Part shown: positions 29,516 through 38,042 of the stretch, in pieces
How the letters are laid out: each line of letters opens with the position of its first letter
Position numbering within the stretch: position 1 is the stretch's first letter
Origin: Gammaproteobacteria bacterium
GTDB taxonomy: Bacteria > Pseudomonadota > Gammaproteobacteria > CAISUE01
Reading direction: 5' to 3'
Assembly: GCA_021156105.1 (NCBI GenBank)
Contig: JAJNBD010000001.1
Location: forward strand, 124,001-188,000
Length of the DNA stretch: 64,000 nucleotides
Program-made: the position numbers and the translations under genes
Notes under the pieces: generated by a model
The model's input: only the letters and a program-made list of their open reading frames with translations
Database searches by the model: none
Told to the model about the DNA's origin: nothing

Positions 29516-30691
29516 AGTTATTGCAGCAACAACGCCATCTTTCAACTTCAAATTAAAAGTTTTTCCTGGCGTAAATTGTTCTACAGAAGAAAGCACTTTT
29601 TGTTGCTCATCTAGGGCAACGGCATAACCACGCTTGAGCACGGCAAGAGGATTTAAATTATTTAGTGCTTGAGTGGTCAATTCAAATTGTTGGCGTTTTC
29701 TTTCTAAAGATGATTGTATTAATTGATTTAAGTGAGTCTCTTGAAAATCGAGGAATTGGCTCACTTGTTGCCAGTATTCTTTGGGATGCTTTAATTGCCT
29801 TTGTAGCGCGTTTAATTGATGGGCAAAAAGATTTAATTTTTGCTGCATAAATTGAGTTAGCCATTGTTCATATTTTTGTAAATCTTGTACGAGGTTTAAG
29901 CGATTAGGGCTAACAAGCTCGGCGGCAGCCGAAGGAGTTGGTGCGCGCACATCTGCCACAGAGTCACAAATCGTGAAGTCTACTTCGTGGCCAACGCCGC
30001 TAATAATAGGGATTTTGCTTTGAAAAATTGCTCTAGCAACGATTTCTTCATTGAAGGGCCATAGGTCTTCTAGTGAGCCACCGCCACGAGCAATAATGAC
30101 TACGTCGCATTCGTTGCGATAATTCGCGGTTTGAATAGCGGCGACGATTTGTGGTGCTGCTTGTATGCCTTGCACAGCTGTTGGATAAATAATGACAGAG
30201 ATATTAGGCGCGCGCCGTTTTAAAACATGCAAAATATCGCGTAAAGCCGCGCCGGTTGAGGAAGTGATGATGCCAATGGTTTGTGGATGGGAAGGTAAAG
30301 GTTTCTTGTGTGTGGCATCAAACAAGCCCTCAGCCGCTAGCTTGCGCATAAGGCGTTCTAATTCAAACTGCAAAGCGCCATCGCCAATGGGCTCTAATTT
30401 TTCCACAATCAGCTGAAAGTCACCGCGATTTTCATACAAACTCACTTGCACATAAGCCATCACTTGCATGCCATGACGTGGCTCAAAGTTAACTTGACGG
30501 TTGCGGCCGGCAAACATCGCGCAACGTACTTGCGCACCAGCATCTTTCAAAGAAAAATACCAATGACCTGAAGCAGGGACGCTAAAGTTAGAAATTTCAC
30601 CTTGCACCCAAACCGTGCCTAAACCTTCTTCTAATAAGATACGTGCGGTTTGGTTTAATTCAGAAATACTTAATATTTCACCAGGGTTCAT
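29504..30691 (-). CDS. xseA: Exodeoxyribonuclease VII large subunit
   Basis: A 395-residue protein: N-terminal OB-fold (VWVQGEISNFSVPASGHWYFSLKD) and catalytic domain with ARGGGSLEDLWPFNEE and the GVGHEVDFTICDSVAD segment, then a coiled-coil arm and a short C-terminal beta part. With XseB it degrades single-stranded DNA. It is shorter than E. coli XseA (456), mostly in the coiled-coil arm. XseB is not in this window. The gene starts 3 bases after the RND permease gene, so the two share a transcript. Confidence 0.95.
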   Translation of the reverse strand: MNPGEILSISELNQTARILLEEGLGTVWVQGEISNFSVPASGHWYFSLKDAGAQVRCAMFAGRNRQVNFEPRHGMQVMAYVQVSLYENRGDFQLIVEKLEPIGDGALQFELERLMRKLAAEGLFDATHKKPLPSHPQTIGIITSSTGAALRDILHVLKRRAPNISVIIYPTAVQGIQAAPQIVAAIQTANYRNECDVVIIARGGGSLEDLWPFNEEIVARAIFQSKIPIISGVGHEVDFTICDSVADVRAPTPSAAAELVSPNRLNLVQDLQKYEQWLTQFMQQKLNLFAHQLNALQRQLKHPKEYWQQVSQFLDFQETHLNQLIQSSLERKRQQFELTTQALNNLNPLAVLKRGYAVALDEQQKVLSSVEQFTPGKTFNLKLKDGVVAAITKET

Positions 30692-30694
30692 AAA

Positions 30695-33600
30695 TTAAGA
30701 AGGTTCTTTAGTGCCAGTGCCATTTTTTGCAATTAAGGTATACATGGTTGGAATAACAAAGAGCGTAAAGCATGTCCCAATTCCCATACCCGCAATAATT
30801 ACCCATCCAAGTTGTCGGCGTGCTTCACTACCAGCGCCGTCTGCAAGGACGAGAGGTACAGCGCCTAATATCATCGCGCCTGTTGTCATTAAAATTGCTC
30901 GCAAACGAAGTGTGGCTGATTCAAGCACAGCATCAAACACGGATTTGCCGGTTTCTTGAATCTGTTCGGCAAATTCAACGATTAGAATCCCGTGTTTACT
31001 AATCAAACCAATCAATGTTACTAAGCCGATTTCAGTAAAAATATTCATTGTGCACTTCGTAAGGTGCATGGCAAGTAATGCGCCAAATAAAGAAAGAGGC
31101 ACGGATAGCATAACAATGAGAGGATTCCTAAAGCTTTCAAATTGAGCTGATAACACTAGGAAAATGAAGATGACAGCAAAGCCAAAGACTTGGCCCATAG
31201 CGCCTTGAGCGTCCATAAACTGACGAGACTGATCAGAATAGTCAACGGTGATGCTTTTTGACAAGTTTTGATCAACAAAGCCTTTCAAGAAATTTAATGC
31301 TTGCCCAAGTGTATAACCAGGTGCAACGTCTCCACTTAATGTAATTGCTCGTAATTGTTGAAAGTGTGGCAAGCTTTGAGGCATTGTCGTTTGGGTAAAG
31401 CTGGCAAAGCTGCCTAGTGGCACTAACTGGCCAGACATCGTACGGATAGGAACTTGCTCAAGCTGTGATGGGTTTTGACGTAGCTCATCATAAATCTGTG
31501 GTATGACTTGATAACTTCTACCATTTAAGTTGAAATAACCTGAAATGGGGTCACCTAGCAGCACACTTAGACTGCTTGAGAGATCAGCCATATTAATGCC
31601 AAGCGTATTTGCTTTGTCTCGGTCAATATTAATCACCAAAGAAAGTTGGTCTGTTTTTAAATCTGTATTTAAGTTGGTGAGGTTAGGGTTTTTACGGGCA
31701 GCCGCTAATAAGGTTTGCATGCTGGATTCTAGGGATTCCCATGAGCCTGTCGTTTTTAGAACGAAACTAATCGGGTTATTACCGGTTGATCCGGGTAAGG
31801 ACGGCATATTAAAGGGGAAGGCAAGAAAGCCAGGGATTGCCCACATTTTTGGCATGAGCTCGCTAATAATCTCGGTTGAATTACGCTTTCTTTCGTGCCA
31901 AGGTTTTAGGGTTAAGAATGAAAGGCCGGTATTCACGCCGCCGTGAACACCGACAACTGTTCCGTAATCTTCGCGCTCAGGTACGGAATCATAGATTTTT
32001 CCAAGCAGCGGTGAGATCTGACGCATATAATCGCTGTTGGCTGAGGTAGGACCCTGAAATGCGGTTAATATGGCGCCTTGATCTTCTGTTGGTGCTAATT
32101 CTGAAGGCAGCGTTTTGTATAAGACAACCGCAGATGAATAAATAATTATTGCCGTTGCTACGATATATTTTGGATGGTGTAGCACAAAGATAAGCGCATT
32201 ATGATATTTGGTTTTTACTTTATCAAAGAACGCATCAATTTTAGTGGCAAAAGATTCTTTTTGGATCGGAACTAGCAATCTCGAGCATAGCATTGGCGAT
32301 AGGGTCAATGCGATAACCCCTGAAACGATAACGGCAGAAGCAAGTGTAAAAGCAAACTCTCGGAATAAGATACCTGTTAAGCCTGTCGTAAAACCAATAG
32401 GCGCATAAACCGCGGCAAGCGTTAATGTCATGGCAATAACAGCAAATGAAATTTCACGCGCACCAACTAATGCCGCTTCAAAAGGTGCTTTGCCTTCTTC
32501 AATGTGACGGCTAATATTCTCAACGACGACAATAGCATCATCCACGACTAAGCCAATGGCAAGTACCCAGGCTAAAAAAGTAAGGGTGTTTAAGGTGTAG
32601 TTGAGAGCCAACATAATGGTGGCAACACCAAAAAGAGCCAGCGGGATAGTGACAATTGGGATGATTACTGAACGCCAAGAACCTAAGAAAAAGAAAATGA
32701 CGGCAAGCACGCAAGCGGCGGCGATAAGCAGTGTTGAAACAACTTCATCTAAGGAAGCTCTAATGAACTTTGAGGTATCCCAAATGGTTTTAACTGTAAT
32801 GCCACTTGGTAAATGACCTTGGATCTCCACTAAGGCTTTAGTGAGTGCGGTAGAGACAGTTAAGGGGTTGCCAGTTGCGGTGGGTGTTACGGGAACAACA
32901 GATGCGCGTTGACCATTAACATAAGCAGTTACGTTATAGCTCTCTGAGCCTAATTCAGCGTGTCCAACATCTTTTACGCGAACTAATTGACCATTAATTA
33001 ATTTAACGGGAAGGTTATTAAATTGCTCTGCATTTCTTAAGTCCGTATTACCGACAATATTAAAGAGCTGATACTTGGGTTGAAGTTGACCAAAAGCACC
33101 TTGAACATTATTGCTGCTAATTGTGCTTTGAACATCAAGGGGGGAGATATCTTTAGCAGCCATTTTTTGTGGGTCGAGCCATAAACGCATTGCGTAAGTA
33201 TTAGACCAAATAGAAACTGAGCCGACGTCAGGAAGGTTGGCTAAGATTGGTTTTACACTACGATTTAAATAATCACCTACGGCTGTTTCAGGTAGTGCTG
33301 TGCTTCTAAAGGCAATGTATTGAACTGGGTTGGCATTAGGGTCTACGGCGGTAATGACAGGGTCTAAAATCCCTTGAGGTAAGCGATATTTTACCGAGGA
33401 AACGGCGTTAGAAACATCGCTGTTTGCCTTGTCCATATCACTGCCGAGTTTGAAGTTAATTGTAATATTACTTTCGCTTTGTGAGCTTTGTGATGTCATG
33501 TAATCAACGCCATCGATACCCATCATGGCGTTTTCTACAGGTGTCGTGATAAAGTTTTCTACTAAGTTAGGATCGGCCCCAGGATACTTGATTTCAATGT

Positions 33601-33745
33601 TAATGACATTGCTCGCGATCACTGGAAATTGGCGCAGGGGGAGTTTGCTAAAGGAGAAAAGCCCGGTGAGAAAAATAATCAAGCTAACAACGGTTGCTAA
33701 TACGGGACGACGAATAAAAATATCAGTAAAGCTAGTATTGTTCAT
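30695..33745 (-). CDS. RND-family efflux pump inner-membrane permease (AcrB-like)
   Basis: A 1016-residue RND transporter of the HAE-1 type: start FTDIFIRRPVLATVVSLIIF, twelve membrane helices, two large periplasmic loops, and the proton-relay Asp pair in GLVVDDAIVVVENISRH with the second-half GLISKHGILIVEFA. It exports drugs or other amphiphiles, powered by proton flow, and normally needs a periplasmic adaptor and TolC. No adaptor or outer-membrane gene lies in the window, so partners must be elsewhere. The substrate cannot be inferred. Directly upstream of xseA. Confidence 0.93.
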   Translation of the reverse strand: MNNTSFTDIFIRRPVLATVVSLIIFLTGLFSFSKLPLRQFPVIASNVINIEIKYPGADPNLVENFITTPVENAMMGIDGVDYMTSQSSQSESNITINFKLGSDMDKANSDVSNAVSSVKYRLPQGILDPVITAVDPNANPVQYIAFRSTALPETAVGDYLNRSVKPILANLPDVGSVSIWSNTYAMRLWLDPQKMAAKDISPLDVQSTISSNNVQGAFGQLQPKYQLFNIVGNTDLRNAEQFNNLPVKLINGQLVRVKDVGHAELGSESYNVTAYVNGQRASVVPVTPTATGNPLTVSTALTKALVEIQGHLPSGITVKTIWDTSKFIRASLDEVVSTLLIAAACVLAVIFFFLGSWRSVIIPIVTIPLALFGVATIMLALNYTLNTLTFLAWVLAIGLVVDDAIVVVENISRHIEEGKAPFEAALVGAREISFAVIAMTLTLAAVYAPIGFTTGLTGILFREFAFTLASAVIVSGVIALTLSPMLCSRLLVPIQKESFATKIDAFFDKVKTKYHNALIFVLHHPKYIVATAIIIYSSAVVLYKTLPSELAPTEDQGAILTAFQGPTSANSDYMRQISPLLGKIYDSVPEREDYGTVVGVHGGVNTGLSFLTLKPWHERKRNSTEIISELMPKMWAIPGFLAFPFNMPSLPGSTGNNPISFVLKTTGSWESLESSMQTLLAAARKNPNLTNLNTDLKTDQLSLVINIDRDKANTLGINMADLSSSLSVLLGDPISGYFNLNGRSYQVIPQIYDELRQNPSQLEQVPIRTMSGQLVPLGSFASFTQTTMPQSLPHFQQLRAITLSGDVAPGYTLGQALNFLKGFVDQNLSKSITVDYSDQSRQFMDAQGAMGQVFGFAVIFIFLVLSAQFESFRNPLIVMLSVPLSLFGALLAMHLTKCTMNIFTEIGLVTLIGLISKHGILIVEFAEQIQETGKSVFDAVLESATLRLRAILMTTGAMILGAVPLVLADGAGSEARRQLGWVIIAGMGIGTCFTLFVIPTMYTLIAKNGTGTKEPS

Positions 33746-33822
33746 ATAAAACCTTGAAATCCTTTATGGTGGTCTAATAAGGACCCTTTATTATTCCTCT
33801 TTAAATCGAGAGATAAGTTTAA

Positions 33823-34164
33823 TTAGCCGGGAGGCCATTGAAATAATCTTCCAGCCAGTAAATGTAAATGAATGTGGAAAACCGTTTGGCCTGCGCCTTG
33901 ATTGCAGTTCATTACCACGCGATAACCTTCTTCTGCGTGGCCAAGTTGCTTTGCAAGCTTCTGAGCAATTAATAAAAGCTTCCCCGCAAGGTTTGCATGA
34001 TGTTCTTCTAGATCGTTCAACGTGGAGACATGTAATTTGGGAATGATTAAAAGATGTAACGGAGCGCGTGGCGCAATATCCTTAAAGGCAATAACATCTT
34101 CATCCTCATATACGATGTCTGCTGGAATTTTTTTTTCAATAATGCTGCAAAATAAACAATTCAT
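33823..34164 (-). CDS. hinT: HIT-family purine nucleoside phosphoramidase
   Basis: A 113-residue HIT protein: CLFCSIIEKKIPADIVYEDE start, a substrate strand APLHLLIIPK, and the histidine triad HIHLHLLAGR with His97, His99 and His101. It hydrolyses AMP-lysine-type phosphoramidates. Length fits bacterial HinT. It diverges from trhO across 100 bases holding the trhO promoter. Confidence 0.95.
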   Translation of the reverse strand: MNCLFCSIIEKKIPADIVYEDEDVIAFKDIAPRAPLHLLIIPKLHVSTLNDLEEHHANLAGKLLLIAQKLAKQLGHAEEGYRVVMNCNQGAGQTVFHIHLHLLAGRLFQWPPG

Positions 34165-34225
34165 GTTAACGTCTCATATCACTTGTGTAAGATAAATTGA
34201 TATCTCTCTACAATTTCAAGAAGCA

Positions 34226-34234
34226 TGGTATAAT
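34226..34234 (+). promoter_or_regulatory. Extended -10 promoter upstream of trhO
   Basis: TGG followed by TATAAT (34229-34234) is an extended -10 element, which does not need a good -35. Transcription would start near 34241, about 24 bases before the ATG. Confidence 0.55.
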
Positions 34235-34264
34235 AGCCGGTCATTCTACCATAATTTAACTATT

Positions 34265-35149
34265 ATGCAGCCTCAAAATTTTCATATTTTAAATACCTCT
34301 GCGTATAAATTTGTTGCACTTGATCAGCTTGATGAATTGCGCACAAAACTTAAAGAAAAAGCAATTGCTTGTAATTTGAAAGGAACAATTTTGTTAAGCC
34401 CTGAAGGCGTAAATGTCTTTTTAGCTGGCTTAGCGGATGACTTAAATGCGTTTCGTGCATGGCTCGAGCAGGACGGACGTTTTTTAGATCTTCCTTGGAA
34501 AGATAGCTGGTCAGAAAAAGCGCCTTTTAATCGTATGCTCGTCAAACTTAAAAAAGAAATTATTAGCATGGATGCGCCAATGATTTGCCAAGAAAATCAA
34601 CGGGCAAAATCAGTGACTCCGGAACAGCTTAAAGCTTGGTTAGATGCGGGCGAAGAGGTTGTTATGTTGGACACGCGTAATGATTACGAATACAAACTAG
34701 GCAGCTTTCAAAACGCTATTCGCATGGATCTTGACCATTTTAGAGAGTTTCCTGAGAAAGTTAAAGAACTTTTACCCACACTTAAACATAAACGGGTTGT
34801 GTCATTCTGTACAGGGGGCATTCGCTGCGAAAAAGCTGCCTTGTATATGGATAAAGTTGGTTTTGAAGAAGTCTATCAACTCGATGGTGGAATCTTAAAA
34901 TATTTTGAAGACTGTCATGGTGCACATTATGATGGTGATTGTTTTGTATTCGATAAGCGTGTTGCTGTCGATAAAGATTTAAATCCTACCAGCGCTGTCA
35001 TGTGCTATGCTTGCTTAAACCCGTTAACGCCTGAAGAACAAGCATCTCCGCTATATATTTATGAGAAGCAGTGCCCTTATTGTGCATCTGTAAAAAGCCA
35101 AAGTAAGCGTGATCATTCAACGACAAATAATATTAGCAGCGCAGTGTAA
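34265..35149 (+). CDS. trhO: tRNA uridine(34) hydroxylase TrhO (rhodanese-domain)
   Basis: A 294-residue YceA-family protein: an N-terminal ferredoxin-like domain (about 1-95, with LKGTILLSPEGVNVFLAG) and a rhodanese domain with catalytic Cys182 in FCTGGIRCEKA. The C-terminus has a small Cys cluster (CYACLNPLTPEE, QCPYC), probably metal binding. TrhO hydroxylates U34 of several tRNAs using oxygen. Followed after 34 bases by ppa. Confidence 0.94.
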   Translation: MQPQNFHILNTSAYKFVALDQLDELRTKLKEKAIACNLKGTILLSPEGVNVFLAGLADDLNAFRAWLEQDGRFLDLPWKDSWSEKAPFNRMLVKLKKEIISMDAPMICQENQRAKSVTPEQLKAWLDAGEEVVMLDTRNDYEYKLGSFQNAIRMDLDHFREFPEKVKELLPTLKHKRVVSFCTGGIRCEKAALYMDKVGFEEVYQLDGGILKYFEDCHGAHYDGDCFVFDKRVAVDKDLNPTSAVMCYACLNPLTPEEQASPLYIYEKQCPYCASVKSQSKRDHSTTNNISSAV

Positions 35150-35183
35150 ACAATAGTAAAATTTTAAAATAAGGTGAAAATTT

Positions 35184-35714
35184 ATGAAACTTGATGATGT
35201 TACTGTCGGTAAGAATCCTCCTCATGAGGTAAATGTGGTTATTGAAATTCCCATGCAAAGCTTACCGGTGAAATATGAAGTAGATAAAAGGACGGGCGCA
35301 ATGTTTGTTGACCGTTTTTTAAATACCGCAATGTTTTATCCTTGTAACTATGGTTATGTGCCTGGTACTTTAGCGGACGATGGTGATCCAGTTGATGTAC
35401 TAGTCCTTACCCCTTGTCCGTTAATTAGTGGTTCTGTGATTCCTTGCCGTCCTATTGGTATGTTGCAAATGACAGATGAAAAAGGCGTGGATACGAAAGT
35501 ATTGGCTGTGCCATTGACTAGCTTAACAACACTTTATGCAGACGTGAAATCTTTTAAAGATATTCCAACAAATATTCTAGACCAAATTGCGCATTTCTTT
35601 GAGCATTATAAAGATTTAGAACCTAACAAATGGGTGAAAGTTGATCAATGGTTAGGCGTGGAAGCTGCTCATGCTGAAATTGAAGCCGGTATAAAAGGTT
35701 ATCGCAACGTTTAA
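35184..35714 (+). CDS. ppa: Inorganic pyrophosphatase (family I)
   Basis: A 176-residue soluble pyrophosphatase. It has the family signature DGDPVDVLV and the substrate-site segments [15 protein letters not shown] and [11 protein letters not shown]. It hydrolyses the pyrophosphate released in biosynthesis, such as tRNA charging. Length equals the E. coli enzyme. A hairpin follows. AAGGTG precedes the ATG. Confidence 0.98.
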   Translation: MKLDDVTVGKNPPHEVNVVIEIPMQSLPVKYEVDKRTGAMFVDRFLNTAMFYPCNYGYVPGTLADDGDPVDVLVLTPCPLISGSVIPCRPIGMLQMTDEKGVDTKVLAVPLTSLTTLYADVKSFKDIPTNILDQIAHFFEHYKDLEPNKWVKVDQWLGVEAAHAEIEAGIKGYRNV

Positions 35715-35715
35715 T

Positions 35716-35743
35716 GCCTTATTGATTATTCATTCAATAAGGC
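35716..35743 (+). terminator. Hairpin after ppa
   Basis: GCCTTATTGA (35716-35725) pairs exactly with TCAATAAGGC (35734-35743). The U-run after it is poor (TTGTC), so termination may be partial. Confidence 0.45.
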
Positions 35744-35799
35744 TTGTCGGCTAGTGTGAATTATGGTGCAATTAGTTATCTAAATCTTGAGGTAAAATT

Positions 35800-36597
35800 A
35801 TGCCAAGCCATGAAGAAATATTAGAACTAATCAAAAAGCATAATTATGGAAAACTAGCCGAATTAAAAGTTGCTGGCATGCATAAAGAAGAGCTAAAAGA
35901 GCTTAATAATGCTATTGTTGATTACAACGCTGAATTGGATGCTGAATTAGCGCAAGTCGCTCAAGAAGATGCAGCTAATTGGCGTGTATCTCCTGCTGAC
36001 AAGGCCAAAAACACAGCGGATGATATACGCCTTGCAAAACGCGCCATGGAGCTTTTGGAAAAAAAAGATGAAGCAGCAACTTGGGCAGGTATGTTTCAAG
36101 CGGCGGAACAAGTTGCTAAGGGTGTTATGAAACTTGAAGATTTTCAAGGTCGCTGGCGTTTAGGCGTTGCGGCCATTGAGGCAACGCCTGCCTTGCGAGA
36201 TCGTGTCCGCGTAGCTCAAACTTCACCACTATCAACTAAGCCAAGCCCTGGTGCAACCCGAACACCAACCCAAAAAGAGCTAGATCTGTTAATTCAACGT
36301 AACCCCAGTTTACAGCAAACACTGATGCAAAACCCTGCTTATGCTTTAATTGCACAGTTGCCGCAAAGCCGTGCCGTTGAAGAATATCGTGAACATGCTC
36401 AGCAGAAAAATGAAGCTCGTCAGCAGATTGAAGGGTGTGCTGAAAAAGTTCATGACATCATTGAAGGCGTAGATACTATGGCAGAAGTGATGGATCATGG
36501 CGTTGGGGCTGCAATGCATCATTCACCTCTTGGTGCTGCGCTTAGTCCAATGCTTTCTGGTATTGCAGGTTGGGCAAATGCCTTAGAAGGCCGCTGA
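35800..36597 (+). CDS. Helical protein, unknown, effector-like
   Basis: A 265-residue, largely helical cytosolic protein with no signal peptide. The N-terminal part (1-130) is charged and coiled-coil-like (EELKELNNAIVDYNAELDAE, DDIRLAKRAMELLEKK); a Pro/Thr linker lies near 140-157; then another helical domain with SLQQTLMQNPAYALIAQLP and a Gly/Ala-rich amphipathic C-terminus. It sits alone between ppa and another unknown gene. No family recognised; a secreted effector is possible but unproven. Confidence 0.65.
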   Translation: MPSHEEILELIKKHNYGKLAELKVAGMHKEELKELNNAIVDYNAELDAELAQVAQEDAANWRVSPADKAKNTADDIRLAKRAMELLEKKDEAATWAGMFQAAEQVAKGVMKLEDFQGRWRLGVAAIEATPALRDRVRVAQTSPLSTKPSPGATRTPTQKELDLLIQRNPSLQQTLMQNPAYALIAQLPQSRAVEEYREHAQQKNEARQQIEGCAEKVHDIIEGVDTMAEVMDHGVGAAMHHSPLGAALSPMLSGIAGWANALEGR

Positions 36598-36784
36598 TGG
36601 ACATAACGTTCTTAAGAGACTTTAGCTTCTTTGCTTGAAAAAAAACGCCCACAAAATGAGGTTAGTCTATAAAGTGCTGATCGTAAGGTTTGTTTTTTTG
36701 GTAACGTATTGTATACTTTATTAATTGTGCTTATTGTTAATAACAGGCGCTTTTCCTAAAAAAAATTTTAATAAGGATCCTTTA

Positions 36785-37135
36785 ATGAAACGTGAAACTT
36801 TAAACTCAGTTAAAAAATTTGCATTCGATTACGTCTTTAACGCGGCTACTGTCGGTCTTGTTGGCACCGTTATAGGTTGTGTAATAGCGAAAGCTTTTCA
36901 AGATGAGCACATGACTGCTGAAGTAAGAGAATTGAACACGCAAACGGGTTCTGCGTTAGGTGCCGCTGCTGGCATGCTCGTGGGAGCTTCGGCTACTGCT
37001 TCGGTTAAGATTGCTGAAACACTGATTGCTTATAAGAGACAGCGTCAAGCTGCTTTACAAGCTGATGCACAGCAACTGCTTACACCGGACGACCAGTTTG
37101 CTTCAGAGAGCTTCACAAATAAATCCGTTTTATGA
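36785..37135 (+). CDS. Small membrane protein with Gly/Ala-rich helices, unknown
   Basis: A 116-residue protein; ATG 36785 has AAGGA at good spacing, whereas the open frame upstream to 36725 has none. Two hydrophobic Gly/Ala-rich segments (about 17-38 and 55-78) resemble glycine-zipper membrane helices; the tail is polar, with a short basic stretch (YKRQRQAAL). The gap before it contains a TATACT that could be its -10. Function unknown. Confidence 0.6.
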   Translation: MKRETLNSVKKFAFDYVFNAATVGLVGTVIGCVIAKAFQDEHMTAEVRELNTQTGSALGAAAGMLVGASATASVKIAETLIAYKRQRQAALQADAQQLLTPDDQFASESFTNKSVL

Positions 37136-37148
37136 ATTGTCGTGAGAC

Positions 37149-37808
37149 TTAAGCTTTTGCTTTAGTCTCACTTAAAAAATAAGATTGGTAATATTCACAC
37201 AGTTGCGTTAAGGGGCAAATCTCGCACTTTGGTTTTTTTGCCTGACAAATATAACGGCCATGCAATACTAGCCAATGATGTGCATCTTTTAAATATTTCA
37301 TAGGAATGATGTGCATTAAATCTTGTTCAACTTTTTCGGGCGTTTTTCCTTTACTTAATCCTAAACGATGCGCGACTCGGAATATATGGGTATCTACTGC
37401 GACAGTATTTTCGCCAAATAAAGTATTTAATAAAACGTTAGCGGTTTTTCTGCCTACGCCAGGTAATGCTTCAAGTGCTTGACGATTATTCGGCACTTCA
37501 CCGCAATGTTTTTTTAGTAAGATTTCACAGGTTTTAATAATGTTTTTTGCTTTGGCATTATATAAACCAATTGTTTTAATATATTCCTTTAAACCCGCTT
37601 CCCCTAAGTCAAAAATTTCTTCTGCAGTATTTGCAACAGGAAAAAGCTTTGCGGTCGCAAGATTCACGCCTTTATCTGTTGCTTGTGCTGAGAGGATGAC
37701 GGCGATTAATAATTCAAAAGGACTTTGGTATTGAAGTTCAGTTGTTGGATTTGGGTTAGCTTTCTTAAGAATTTTAAATATTTTTTCTATTCGTGTCACT
37801 GATGGCAT
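37149..37808 (-). CDS. nth: Endonuclease III
   Basis: A 219-residue base-excision repair glycosylase/AP lyase for oxidised pyrimidines. The helix-hairpin-helix LPGVGRKTANVLLNTLFG carries catalytic Lys121, with Asp139 in VAVDTHIFRVA, and the C-terminal [4Fe-4S] ligands are Cys188-x6-Cys195-x2-Cys198-x5-Cys204. Length fits the E. coli enzyme (211). It diverges from the ankyrin gene. Confidence 0.97.
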   Translation of the reverse strand: MPSVTRIEKIFKILKKANPNPTTELQYQSPFELLIAVILSAQATDKGVNLATAKLFPVANTAEEIFDLGEAGLKEYIKTIGLYNAKAKNIIKTCEILLKKHCGEVPNNRQALEALPGVGRKTANVLLNTLFGENTVAVDTHIFRVAHRLGLSKGKTPEKVEQDLMHIIPMKYLKDAHHWLVLHGRYICQAKKPKCEICPLTQLCEYYQSYFLSETKAKA

Positions 37809-37960
37809 AAGTTTCTCTGCGGCTATTCACGCTGCTATTTTACCTTGTTTGCTGGCTGATATTGTAGCGTGATGCTATGTGAGATGCTTTTGTCTTATTT
37901 CTTACCAAGAATATTATTAATTTAAACAGCTAAAGGCATGTGTTTTAATAAAAAAGGGTC

Positions 37961-37989
37961 TTGCTATAAGAGCTGATTCGAGATATGCT
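37961..37989 (+). promoter_or_regulatory. Candidate promoter for the ankyrin-repeat gene
   Basis: TTGCTA (37961-37966), a 17-base spacer, then TATGCT (37984-37989). Transcription would begin near 37996, and AAAAGGAGAA precedes the ATG at 38043. Confidence 0.45.
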
Positions 37990-38042
37990 GAATTTAGAGG
38001 GTCTTCTAAAATTTCTACTAAATAACAAAAGGAGAAATATAT

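Noticed and set aside
37141..37170. Hairpin between the 36785 gene and nth as a terminator
   Set aside because: GTGAGACT...AGTCTCAC pairs well, but neither side has a U-run; may still separate the convergent genes.
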